From Elusimicrobiota bacterium (lineage in GTDB: Bacteria > Elusimicrobiota > Elusimicrobia > UBA1565 > UBA9628): a stretch of 64,000 nucleotides of DNA. Positions 24,420 through 32,621 of this stretch are shown in pieces (position 1 is the stretch's first letter; every line of letters starts with the position of its first letter). The position numbers and the translations under genes are program-made. Under the pieces are notes generated by a model that saw only the letters and a list, made by a program, of their open reading frames with translations, was not told where the DNA came from and ran no database searches. The stretch spans positions 1 to 64,000 of the forward strand of contig JACQAZ010000044.1 of the NCBI GenBank assembly GCA_016194705.1, written 5' to 3'.

Positions 24420-24926
24420 TCAGCCCTGTCGGGACAGCAGGAAGAGCCCCAGCGCGAGGAAGCTCAAGACGACGAGCCAGCCGCTGGCCGAGGCCAGGCG
24501 CCGCCCCCAGTCGGGCTTGGCCAGCAGGTCCGCGCCAAGCCCCCCCGGCGGGCGCGCGGGCCTGGCGAGCTCGCCGAGCTTGAAGGTGGCGAGCAATATC
24601 CCCAGCGCCGCGAACAGGAGGCCCGAGACCAGGCGCCCGGCGGGGCCCGCCGGGGCGACCTTGAAGCGCGTCAGAAGAGTCTGGGGGAACCAAGACGCCG
24701 CCGCGGCGACCCAGAGCCCGAAGCCCGAGAACGCGGCCCCTCCGAGGCGGTAGGCCCAGGCCAGCCGCCGCCTCAAGCCCGGGCTCACCTTCGCGCCGGA
24801 GCCCAGCGCGAGCCGCTCCCACTCGGCGGCGGCCTCGGCGTGGTGCTCGGCGTCGCAGGCCAACCCCAGGCCCATGAAGAAGAAGATCGCGGCCGCGAAC
24901 AGGAAGTAGACGAGGGTCTGCGGCAT
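24420..24926 (-). CDS. Multi-pass membrane protein, unknown
   Basis: This encodes 168 aa with about four transmembrane helices: near 3-23, 62-82, 100-120 and 147-166. The ATG at 24926 sits exactly 6 nt after TATAAT, so it is leaderless. No family is recognised. It is divergent from the GIY-YIG gene, with promoters that overlap in about 35 bp. Confidence 0.55.
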   Translation of the reverse strand: MPQTLVYFLFAAAIFFFMGLGLACDAEHHAEAAAEWERLALGSGAKVSPGLRRRLAWAYRLGGAAFSGFGLWVAAAASWFPQTLLTRFKVAPAGPAGRLVSGLLFAALGILLATFKLGELARPARPPGGLGADLLAKPDWGRRLASASGWLVVLSFLALGLFLLSRQG

Positions 24927-24961
24927 GCGGCGATTATAGGAATTTGTGTATGATCTCGAAA

Positions 24962-25354
24962 ATGGAGCCCAAATACCTGCGCATGATCCGCCGCATGAAC
25001 GAGAGCGCGGTGGCGGACTCGCCCGACTGGTCGGTCTACATCGCCCGCTGCTCCGACGGCAGCCTCTACACCGGCATCGCCAAGGACCTCAAAGCGCGCA
25101 TCGACGCGCACAACATGGGCAAGGGTGCGGCGTACACGCGCTCGCGCAGGCCTGTGACCTTGCTGCACAGCGAGCCGGGACTCACGCGCTCGGAGGCCTT
25201 GATGCGCGAGGCCGCGATCAAGTCGCTGCCGAGAGACCGCAAGGAACTACTCGCGTGTGACCGGGATGGCCTTGACAAGAAGGGCTCTTCCAAGCACAAT
25301 AGGGTCGCCGGGACGAAGCCGAGCGTCCCCAAGACCCCCAGGAGGGTTCTCTGA
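24962..25354 (+). CDS. GIY-YIG nuclease domain protein (UPF0213/SLX1-like)
   Basis: This encodes 130 aa. WSVYIARCSDGSLYTGIAKD and LKARIDAHNMGKGAAYTRSR match small single-domain GIY-YIG proteins (VYIARC..YTG..., Arg, then TRxR), and the downstream REAAIKSL contains the expected Glu. A Lys/Arg-rich tail follows. The ATG at 24962 is 7 nt after TATGAT, so a leaderless start is possible. Its stop overlaps the start of the zinc-ribbon gene by one base (TGATG). It is a likely DNA nuclease. Confidence 0.75.
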   Translation: MEPKYLRMIRRMNESAVADSPDWSVYIARCSDGSLYTGIAKDLKARIDAHNMGKGAAYTRSRRPVTLLHSEPGLTRSEALMREAAIKSLPRDRKELLACDRDGLDKKGSSKHNRVAGTKPSVPKTPRRVL

Positions 25355-25995
25355 TGGCGACCATGCAGTTTACTCGGAACTACACCGACCACTCGAACAA
25401 CTCGGGCTTCCAGTTCGAGTTCCACTGCGACAAGTGCGGCAACGGCTTCCGCTCGAGCTATTCCCGGAACAAGCTCGGCATGGCGACCAACATGCTCGAC
25501 GCCGCGTCCAATCTCCTCGGGGGCGGGCTCTGGGGCGCGGCGCGGGGCGCTGCCAACCTCAACGACGCCCTGCGCGGCAAGGCCTGGGACGACGCCTTCC
25601 AGGCCGCCGTCGCCGAGATCAAGCCCAAGTTCCGACAGTGCCGCCGCTGCGGCAAGTGGGTCTGCCCCGAGGTCTGCTGGAATTCAACTGCCGCGCTCTG
25701 CAAGGAGTGCGCGCCGTCTCTGCAGGAGGAGGTCGCCGCCGCCGCCGCCCAAGGCGCCGCGCAGCAGATCATCGCCAAGGCCGGCCAAGAGGCGGGCTTG
25801 ATCGCCGGGATCGACCTGACCAAGGCCGCCCCAGCGGCTTGCCCCTCCTGCAACGCCCCTCTAGCCGACGGCGCCAAGTTCTGCGCGGGCTGCGGCAAAC
25901 CCGTCGCATCGGAAAAAAAGTTCTGCGCGAAGTGCGGCAAACCCTCGCCGGCCGAGGCCAAGTTCTGTCCCGAGTGCGGGGCCCCCAAGGCTTGA
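25354..25995 (+). CDS. Multi zinc-ribbon protein
   Basis: This encodes 213 aa. CxxC knuckles occur at FHCDKCGNGF, FRQCRRCGKWVCPEVC and CKECAPS. Three consecutive C-terminal units follow (ACPSCNAPL...FCAGCGKP; FCAKCGKP; FCPECGAP) of the zinc-ribbon_2 type. It is probably cytoplasmic: there is no signal peptide. The middle (about 105-150) is Ala-rich helical. AGGAGGG precedes the ATG. Translationally coupled to the GIY-YIG gene and to the exported gene downstream (TTGA). Confidence 0.75.
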   Translation: MATMQFTRNYTDHSNNSGFQFEFHCDKCGNGFRSSYSRNKLGMATNMLDAASNLLGGGLWGAARGAANLNDALRGKAWDDAFQAAVAEIKPKFRQCRRCGKWVCPEVCWNSTAALCKECAPSLQEEVAAAAAQGAAQQIIAKAGQEAGLIAGIDLTKAAPAACPSCNAPLADGAKFCAGCGKPVASEKKFCAKCGKPSPAEAKFCPECGAPKA

Positions 25996-27554
25996 AGAGG
26001 CTGCTCTGCGCGACGGCGCTGCTCTGGCTCGCGGCCCCCGCGCGCGCCACGCCTAATTTCACGACCAAGGAAGGCAAGCCGACGCTCAATGCCGGCGTCA
26101 ATTTCTCCTCGGCGGTGCTGGTCTCGATGACGGGCGCCTACACCGACGCCGGCGGCGGCGCTCGGGCCTTCTACATCCGCGGCAGCTCGCAGGGGGCGAT
26201 CAGCTTCTCGGTCTCCTCGGCTGTCTTCTCGGCCCGCACGGCCGACGGGCTCGCCTTCACCGACGAGTCGGGCGTGCGCGTCTCGAGCGTCACCCAGCCG
26301 CTCGTCGAGATCGCGATCAGCTCCATCACGGGTGCCACGGTGATCGGGGGCCTTCCGGGAGGCGCCGCCCCGGGCGGCTACCGCATGCTCTACTCGGTCA
26401 TCGGTACGACCGGCTCCTACCGGCTCTTCACGGCGACCTCCTCCGACGGCATCAACTGGGGCAACCAGTACAGCACGGCGGTCATCACGAGCCTCAACGG
26501 GGGCTTAAGCTTCCTGGGCTCGCCGAGCATGGTCCGCCTCAACAGCGGCGACCTGCGCCTTTATTTCGCGCAGAGCCCCGGCGCGGGAAACCCCCCGGCC
26601 GTCCGGCAGATCTACTCTTCGCTCTCGACGAGCAACGGGGCCAGCTGGAGCGCGCCGGCCTCGGTCTTCGCCGGCCCCGTCAACGAGGTCGCCGCGGTCA
26701 AGCGCACCGACGGGCGCGTGCGCCTTTACTACACCTCGCCCCTGGCCGCCCAGACCACCAGCGTGCAGGTCTTGAGCGCGCTCTGCTCCGACGTCAACGG
26801 CGCGACTTTCGTGGCCGAGGCCGGGGTGCGCCTCTCGACGGGAGCGGGGCTGGGCAACCTCTCCAACCTCGAGGTCGTGCGCACGACCGAGGTCCCGGTC
26901 GGCTTTCGCTGGCGGGTCTACTACAACTTCACGCCCTTCGTCCCGGTGGGAGTGAGCACCGCCGACGTGTTCGCCGCGGTGACCGACGCACCCGACATCA
27001 CCTCGCTGTCTCCGGGCTCGGTGTTCCGCTCGGCTCCTCCGATCCAGTTCCTGATCCAGGGCGAGATTTTCGACCCCGCGATGACGGCCGCCCTGGCCCT
27101 GGCCGGCCAGGCCAACATCCCGGGCACGGCCCTCGTGCACACCGACGACCAGAACCTGACCGCGACCTTCGACACGCAGAACAAGGCCCTTGGGCAATGG
27201 GACACGGTCGTGACCAACGCCAACACGCTGTCGGCGACCTTGCCCCTCTCGCTGCTCATCGACTTCGAGGGCGGCAGCGTGAACCTGACCGACAACCTCA
27301 TGCGGCCTTTGACGGGAGGCAAGACCAAGATCGTCGTCAACACCTATCTCGAGGGCCCGATCTCGGTCAAGCTCTACACGACAACGGGCCGGAACCTCGC
27401 GACGATCTTCGACGGCTACGTCGTCGCCGGCGCCCACACCTTCTTCTGGAACGGCTCCACAGCATCGGGCCGAACAGTCGCCAGCGGCGTCTACCTCCTC
27501 AAGATCACGGGCCCCAAGCTCGACACCGTCAACAAGATCGTCGTGATCAAATAA
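25992..27554 (+). CDS. Exported beta-propeller/FlgD-like surface protein
   Basis: This encodes 520 aa. The start is TTG overlapping the previous TGA (TTGA) and yields signal peptide (M)KRLLCATALLWLAAPARA. Repeats with SSDGINW, SLSTSNGASWSAP and RLYFAQSPG resemble a BNR/sialidase-type propeller. The C-terminal ~75 aa (ISVKLYTTTGRNLATIF then FFWNGSTASGRTVASGVYLL) is a FlgD-like Ig domain of the kind used as a C-terminal sorting or anchor module. Its stop overlaps the start of the barrel gene (TAATG), so the two may function together at the outer membrane. Confidence 0.7.
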   Translation: MKRLLCATALLWLAAPARATPNFTTKEGKPTLNAGVNFSSAVLVSMTGAYTDAGGGARAFYIRGSSQGAISFSVSSAVFSARTADGLAFTDESGVRVSSVTQPLVEIAISSITGATVIGGLPGGAAPGGYRMLYSVIGTTGSYRLFTATSSDGINWGNQYSTAVITSLNGGLSFLGSPSMVRLNSGDLRLYFAQSPGAGNPPAVRQIYSSLSTSNGASWSAPASVFAGPVNEVAAVKRTDGRVRLYYTSPLAAQTTSVQVLSALCSDVNGATFVAEAGVRLSTGAGLGNLSNLEVVRTTEVPVGFRWRVYYNFTPFVPVGVSTADVFAAVTDAPDITSLSPGSVFRSAPPIQFLIQGEIFDPAMTAALALAGQANIPGTALVHTDDQNLTATFDTQNKALGQWDTVVTNANTLSATLPLSLLIDFEGGSVNLTDNLMRPLTGGKTKIVVNTYLEGPISVKLYTTTGRNLATIFDGYVVAGAHTFFWNGSTASGRTVASGVYLLKITGPKLDTVNKIVVIK

Positions 27555-28495
27555 TGGGAAGGCTCGCGGGGCTCCTCGTCGTCCTGGCGCTGCTGCGCCC
27601 CTTGCCCGCCCGCGGCGAGGCGGGCCTCTCGGGCGCCGAGACCCTCGCGCGGCCGCTCGGTGCGCGGGCGACCGCGATGGGCACGGCGTTTGCCGCCGTC
27701 GACGGCGGCGTCGACTCGCTGGCCTACAACCCCGCGGGGATATCCACGGCGGCCCATGCGGCGGTGCAGACCTCCTACACGCGCGGCATCGCCGACGACT
27801 ATTTCAGCTACGGCGCTTATGTGCAGCCCCTCCCCTTCGGCGTGCTCGCGGTCGGCGGGATGTATTATGACGCCGGAACGATCCACCTGACCCTGTCCGA
27901 CGGCTCGGACCGCTTCGTCAAGGCCCAGCAGGACTACGTCGAGATGCTCGGCCTCGGCCTCAACCTGGGCCGCGGGCTTTCGGCCGGAGGCCTCGTCAAG
28001 GTCTACCAGTTGAGCCTGGGCGGCGAGGCGCGCGCCAGCGGCTACGCCTTCGACGGAGGCCTGTTGTGGCACTCGCCCGTGACGGGGCTCAATGTCGGCG
28101 GCAGCGTCCAAAACCTCGGGCCCGACGTGAAGTTCGAGTCCGCCAAGGACCACCTGCCGATGGTCTACCGCGGCGGACTCGCGTACCTGCTCGACCTCGA
28201 GCGCTTCACCGCCTTCTCGGACATGTCCACTTTCTTCACCCGCTATCTTTTCACGGCCGAGGCCATCGCGCCGGCCCGCGAGCGCACGGCGGCCGGAGCG
28301 GGGCTCGAGATGGACATGCCGTTCGCGAAGACCAACCACGCCTTCCTGCGCGTCGGCTACATCTTCAACCGCGACCTTGACGGCATCACCTTCGGCGTCG
28401 GCTTCCGGGAAAAGCACTTCACGGCCGACTACGCGCTGGGCGGGCAGAGGACGGTCGGCGACGTGCACCGCTTCTCGATCGGCTACGAGTTCTAG
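27554..28495 (+). CDS. PorV/UPF0164-type outer-membrane barrel protein
   Basis: This encodes 313 aa with a signal peptide (LAGLLVVLALLRPLPARG). The family-typical N-terminus GARATAMGTAFAAVDGGVDS then LAYNPAGIST (the SLAYNPAG signature) is followed by alternating amphipathic strands ending in VHRFSIGYEF, with a terminal Phe. Such proteins are FadL-superfamily barrels, and PorV acts with type IX secretion in other phyla. The gene upstream has a FlgD-like C-terminus, compatible with a surface-export partnership (inference). Confidence 0.8.
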   Translation: MGRLAGLLVVLALLRPLPARGEAGLSGAETLARPLGARATAMGTAFAAVDGGVDSLAYNPAGISTAAHAAVQTSYTRGIADDYFSYGAYVQPLPFGVLAVGGMYYDAGTIHLTLSDGSDRFVKAQQDYVEMLGLGLNLGRGLSAGGLVKVYQLSLGGEARASGYAFDGGLLWHSPVTGLNVGGSVQNLGPDVKFESAKDHLPMVYRGGLAYLLDLERFTAFSDMSTFFTRYLFTAEAIAPARERTAAGAGLEMDMPFAKTNHAFLRVGYIFNRDLDGITFGVGFREKHFTADYALGGQRTVGDVHRFSIGYEF

Positions 28496-28501
28496 CCGCT
28501 G

Positions 28502-30736
28502 ATGCCCCGAGCGCGCCGCCGCAAAGGCCTCGGCCTTCCCGGCTTGCTCCTCGGCGTGGCCGCGGGCCTGGCGCTGATCGCTCTGGGCATCGCCGTCTAC
28601 GCCGAGTCCAAGCTCTCGACGCTCGTCGTCGGGGGCTTGGGCGAGAGCTTCTCTACCCGCATCTACGGAGCGCCCTTCATCCTTCATGACGGAACAGCCG
28701 CCGCTCCTTCGCGGCTGCTCGAAAGGCTCGACCGGCTCGGCTACGCGCAGGTCCAGGGAGAGCCCCAGTCGGGACAGTATTCGTGGCGGTCGCCCGCGCT
28801 GAGGGTCTCCCTGCGCGGCTTCAAGACGCCACTCATGAAGCAGGAACCGGGAGTCTTCTCTTTGTCCTGGACCGGCAAGGAGTGGAGACTCGACGGTGCC
28901 GCCTCGTTCGCGCTCGAGCCCGAGGTCGCCTCCGAGCTCTCGGGAGCGCGCAAGGTCCGCCGCGAGCCCGCGGAAGCCGCCGAGCTGCCTAAGGCCCTCA
29001 AGGACGCGGTCGTCGCCGCCGAGGACAAGCGCTTCTACGGGCACTGGGGCCTCGACCCGCGCGGGGCCCTGCGCGCGCTGCTCAACGACGTCACGGGCCG
29101 CGGCGCTCTGCAGGGCGGAAGCACGATCACCCAGCAGCTCTCGAAGAACCTTTTCTTGAGCCCCAAGCGCACGCTGCGAAGAAAGTTCGCCGAGGCCGTG
29201 CTCGCCGTCTATCTCGAGCTGCGCTACGGCAAGGAAAAGATACTGGCTCTCTATCTCAACCACATCTACTTCGGCCAGGACGGGGCTTTCAGCGTCGCCG
29301 GCGTCAAGGCCGCCGCGCGCTTCTATTTCGGCAAGCCCCTCAACGCTCTCGACGCCGCGCAGTGCGCCACGCTCGCGGGCCTCATCCGCTCGCCGCACCG
29401 CTACAACCCCTTCCGCGATCCCGACGAGGCGCTCTCGCGCCGCAATTTCGTGCTCAACCGAATGCGCGAGGAGGGCTTCATCTCGGAAGGCGAGCTCAAG
29501 GCCTCGCTGCTCGAGCCCCTCGGCGCGCGGCCCACCAAGGCCCCCAGCGGACGCGACAACGACTATTTCGTCGCCGAAGTCGTGCGGCAGCTCTCGCCCC
29601 GCTACGGCGAGGACGCGCTGTTCCGCCAGGGTCTGTCTGTCTACACGACGATGGACCCGCTCTTGCAGGCCGCGGCCGCGCGCGCGGTCAAGCTCGCGCG
29701 GCCCCAAGGCGCGCTGGCGGCAGTCGAGCCTTCGTCGGGCCGCGTGCTGGCGCTCTGCGGCGGCCGCGACTTCGGACAGAGCCAATTCAACCGCGCGACT
29801 CAAGGCCTGCGCCAGCCCGGCTCGGCCTTCAAGCCCTTCGTCTACGGCGCGGCGCTGGAGAAGGGCTTGACTCCCGCCACCATCCTCAATGATGAGCCGC
29901 GCAGCTATCCCAGGGCGGCCTCCGCCTCCACCTGGGACCCGCGCAACTACGACGGCGTCTACATGGGCACCGTGACGCTGCGCACGGCCCTGGCTCATTC
30001 GCTCAACGCGGCCACGTTGGACTTGGCCGACAAGATCGGCGTCGGCGCCCCGATCGCATTCGCGCGGCGCATGGGGATCAAGAGCCCGCTCGAGAGCAGC
30101 CTTGCGACCGTGCTGGGCTCCTCCGAGGTGACCTTGCTCGAGCTGGTCGCGGCCTACGCGCCGTTCGCCAACGGCGGCTTTCGAGTCTCGCCGGTCCTCG
30201 TCGAGGGCGTCTTCGACGCCTCCGGCGATGTGCTCGAGTTCTCCGGCTTTTCCCGCGAGGAAGTCCTTGCGCCCGCCCAAAGCTATCTGATCACATCGCT
30301 GCTACAAACCGTCGTCGGCGAGGGCACGGCAAAATCGCTGCCGCTGCTCGGCTTCAAGCGCCCGGCCGCCGGCAAGACCGGCACGACCAACGACGGGCGC
30401 GACGCGTGGTTCGTCGGCTTCACGCCGCGCCTGCTGGCCGGCGTCTGGGTGGGCGATGATCAGCACCGCCCGCTCAAGGCCACCGGGGCGCGCAACGCCC
30501 TGCCGCTGTGGGCGTCGTTCATGCGGGAGGCGGCCGCCGATTTCCCGGAGGAGGACTTCGCCGAGCCTGCGGGCCTCATCAAGGTCAGGATCGACCCCAT
30601 GTCGGGCCTGCGTGCGCTGGCCGGCTGCCCGCAGAAGCGCGAGGAGCTCTTCATCGCGGGCACGCAGCCCACGCAGGACTGCCCCCTGCACGAGGGCGGG
30701 CTCAAGGGCTGGTTCAAGCGCTGGTTCTCGCGCTAG
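28502..30736 (+). CDS. Bifunctional penicillin-binding protein, PBP1b-like
   Basis: This encodes 744 aa. A short basic cytoplasmic tail and TM (about 11-33) lead to a UB2H-like region, then a GT51 glycosyltransferase (about 165-345) with AAEDKRFYGHWGLDPRGAL and GGSTITQQLSKNLFL. The transpeptidase domain (about 380-690) has SAFK (Ser441), SLN (Ser500) and KTGTT (Lys625). It polymerises and cross-links peptidoglycan in the periplasm. It is 7 bp downstream of the barrel gene. Confidence 0.95.
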   Translation: MPRARRRKGLGLPGLLLGVAAGLALIALGIAVYAESKLSTLVVGGLGESFSTRIYGAPFILHDGTAAAPSRLLERLDRLGYAQVQGEPQSGQYSWRSPALRVSLRGFKTPLMKQEPGVFSLSWTGKEWRLDGAASFALEPEVASELSGARKVRREPAEAAELPKALKDAVVAAEDKRFYGHWGLDPRGALRALLNDVTGRGALQGGSTITQQLSKNLFLSPKRTLRRKFAEAVLAVYLELRYGKEKILALYLNHIYFGQDGAFSVAGVKAAARFYFGKPLNALDAAQCATLAGLIRSPHRYNPFRDPDEALSRRNFVLNRMREEGFISEGELKASLLEPLGARPTKAPSGRDNDYFVAEVVRQLSPRYGEDALFRQGLSVYTTMDPLLQAAAARAVKLARPQGALAAVEPSSGRVLALCGGRDFGQSQFNRATQGLRQPGSAFKPFVYGAALEKGLTPATILNDEPRSYPRAASASTWDPRNYDGVYMGTVTLRTALAHSLNAATLDLADKIGVGAPIAFARRMGIKSPLESSLATVLGSSEVTLLELVAAYAPFANGGFRVSPVLVEGVFDASGDVLEFSGFSREEVLAPAQSYLITSLLQTVVGEGTAKSLPLLGFKRPAAGKTGTTNDGRDAWFVGFTPRLLAGVWVGDDQHRPLKATGARNALPLWASFMREAAADFPEEDFAEPAGLIKVRIDPMSGLRALAGCPQKREELFIAGTQPTQDCPLHEGGLKGWFKRWFSR

Positions 30737-30745
30737 CGGGCCGCC

Positions 30746-30774
30746 TTGTCTCCGACGGAGAAATTGAGTAAAAT
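30746..30774 (+). promoter_or_regulatory. Promoter of the ferritin-like gene
   Basis: TTGTCT, a 17-nt spacer and TAAAAT end 5 nt before the ATG at 30780, overlapping the end of the PBP intergenic gap. This predicts a very short or absent leader. Confidence 0.55.
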
Positions 30775-30779
30775 GGCTT

Positions 30780-31631
30780 ATGCCTCCCTTCATCGGCTCG
30801 CAGGAGCACAAAGAGCTGCTCTGCCGCTTCTTCATCGAGACCCACGACCCCTACAAGCCCTCCGAGATGCCCTGGCCCAAGCTCGACGAGGCCGCCCGCG
30901 CCCGCCTGGCGAGCCTGCCGATATGGGAAGAGGCCGTGCGCACCGAGGCCGACACCGCGCTGGCTGTGACCGTCATGGGCGAGTGCGAGAAGGACCCGCT
31001 GCTGGCCAAGGCCATAAGCCTGCAGGGCTACGAGGAGTCGCGCCACGCCGAACTCCTGAGGCTGCTGACCCAAAAGTACGGCATCCCGGTCCCCGATTTC
31101 CCCGCCACAAGGCCCCAGGACCCCGACTGGGCCTTCATGCGCATCGGCTACGGCGAGTGCTTCGACTCGTTCTTCGCCTTCGGCCTCTTCGCGCTCGCGC
31201 GCGACTCAGGGTTCTTCCCGCCCGAGCTCGTCACGCTTTTTGAGCCCGTCATGCAGGAGGAAGGACGCCACATCATCTTCCACGTCAACTGGGTCGCCTT
31301 CAACCAGGCCAAACTCGGCTACACCAAGCGCCCCTCGTACGTCTTCCGCCGCGGCCTGGCCATGTGGCTGCAGATGGTCAGCCGCTTCAAGACCGCCCTG
31401 CGCGTCAAGGGCAAGAACGACCGCGCCCAGGACAACTTCACGATGAGCGCTCACAAGTCGTTCGGCGACATCTCGCCGCGCGAGTTCGTCGAGCTCTGCC
31501 TCTCCGAGAACGAGCGGCGCCTGAAGCCCTACGACGAGCGCCTGCTGCGCCCCGCCTTCGTGCCCACCGTCGCCAAGGCCGCGCTCAAGACCTTGCCGAA
31601 GAAGCCCGTCGCCGAAGCCGTCGCCGCTTGA
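30780..31631 (+). CDS. Ferritin-like diiron protein
   Basis: This encodes 283 aa of helical protein with two E-x-x-H pairs, in LQGYEESRHAELLRLL and VMQEEGRHIIFHVNW, spaced as in ferritin-like four-helix diiron oxygenases or hydroxylases; additional Glu in WEEAVRTEAD may complete the site. There is no signal peptide. The next gene, a lysophospholipid-type acyltransferase, begins in its stop (TTGA), so an action on lipid or acyl chains is suggested by context only. Confidence 0.65.
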   Translation: MPPFIGSQEHKELLCRFFIETHDPYKPSEMPWPKLDEAARARLASLPIWEEAVRTEADTALAVTVMGECEKDPLLAKAISLQGYEESRHAELLRLLTQKYGIPVPDFPATRPQDPDWAFMRIGYGECFDSFFAFGLFALARDSGFFPPELVTLFEPVMQEEGRHIIFHVNWVAFNQAKLGYTKRPSYVFRRGLAMWLQMVSRFKTALRVKGKNDRAQDNFTMSAHKSFGDISPREFVELCLSENERRLKPYDERLLRPAFVPTVAKAALKTLPKKPVAEAVAA

Positions 31632-32530
31632 AGATAGGGCAAAGACTCGAGGCCTTCGGGGTCTACGCGCTAGAGGCGGCCTTCCGTCTCTTCTCCTGGG
31701 AGGCGGCCCAATCGGTGGGCGCGGCGGTCGGCGGCTCGCTGCGTCGCGTCAACGCCCGGCGCTGGAAGATCACCCTCGACAACCTGGCCGCCGCGTTCCC
31801 TGAGAAATCTCCGGCCCAGCGCGAAGCCATCGCTCTGCAGGCCTGGCGCAACGCCGGGCGCATCGCCGCCGAGTTCGTCAAGAGCCGCCACATGAGCCCC
31901 GAGGACCTCGCGCGCGTGATCATTTACGAGAACCTGGAGAAAGTCGACGCCCTGCTCAAGGAGAAGAAGGGCATCATCTTCAACATCGGCCACATGGGAA
32001 ATTGGGAGATGGCCGGCATCGACTTCACGGCCCGCGGCTATCCTTTGGGAGTGGTCGGCCGCGTCATGAAGAACCCCGCGATCGACGGGTGGGTCCGCTC
32101 CACGCGCTCGCGCTTCGGCGCGGCCGTCTTCCCCCATCGCAGCCCCTTCTTCCCGGCCGTCAAGTGGCTCAAGCGCAACGGCATTGTCGCCGTGCTCATC
32201 GACCACAGCATCCACGAAGGGGGCATCTTCGTGCCGTTCTTCGGACGACCCGCCGTGACCTCTCCCTTGAGCGCGCTGCTCGCCGTGAAGGCCGGCTGCC
32301 CCATCATCTCGGTGCGGGTCCAGCGGCACGGTCCGGGCTTCAAGATCCGGTTCGAGGGCCCGCTGCGCCACGACCCCGCCGCCGATCCCGACCGCGAGGT
32401 CGAGCGGCTGACCGCGGAGATGACCAAGGCCCTCGAGGGCTTCGTGCGCGAGCGCCCGGGCGAATGGCTTTGGGGCCACAACCGCTGGAAGCGCAAGCCC
32501 GAAGCCGTCGCTCTGGGCCCTAGGGCCTAA
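31628..32530 (+). CDS. LpxL/HtrB-type lipid A acyltransferase family
   Basis: This encodes 300 aa, the usual size. FNIGHMGNWEMAGIDF carries the catalytic HxxxxE motif, LIDHSIHEGGIFVPFFGRPA follows as the second block, and the N-terminal helix can anchor it in the inner membrane. Family members add secondary acyl chains to lipid A or related lipids at the cytoplasmic face. The start is TTG overlapping the diiron protein's stop (TTGA); no ATG occurs in the right place. Its presence implies an outer membrane with lipid A-like lipid, though no other lpx gene is here. Confidence 0.88.
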   Translation: MKIGQRLEAFGVYALEAAFRLFSWEAAQSVGAAVGGSLRRVNARRWKITLDNLAAAFPEKSPAQREAIALQAWRNAGRIAAEFVKSRHMSPEDLARVIIYENLEKVDALLKEKKGIIFNIGHMGNWEMAGIDFTARGYPLGVVGRVMKNPAIDGWVRSTRSRFGAAVFPHRSPFFPAVKWLKRNGIVAVLIDHSIHEGGIFVPFFGRPAVTSPLSALLAVKAGCPIISVRVQRHGPGFKIRFEGPLRHDPAADPDREVERLTAEMTKALEGFVRERPGEWLWGHNRWKRKPEAVALGPRA

Positions 32531-32621
32531 AGCGCGGCGGGCCTTTTCCCTCCGCGAAATCTTCCCTTCGGTCCCCTCCGGTTTTTCCTGGATTCCCCTA
32601 TAATACAGCTTCGGAACAACC

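Noticed and set aside
25257..25991. Upstream extension of the propeller gene frame back to 25257
   Set aside because: This part is Arg/Pro/Gly-rich and overlaps the GIY-YIG and zinc-ribbon genes; the signal peptide appears only at the TTG at 25992.
27491..30280. A 929-codon open frame on the minus strand opposite the barrel and PBP genes
   Set aside because: It is fully opposite PorV-like and PBP1b-like genes with intact catalytic motifs, so it is a GC shadow.
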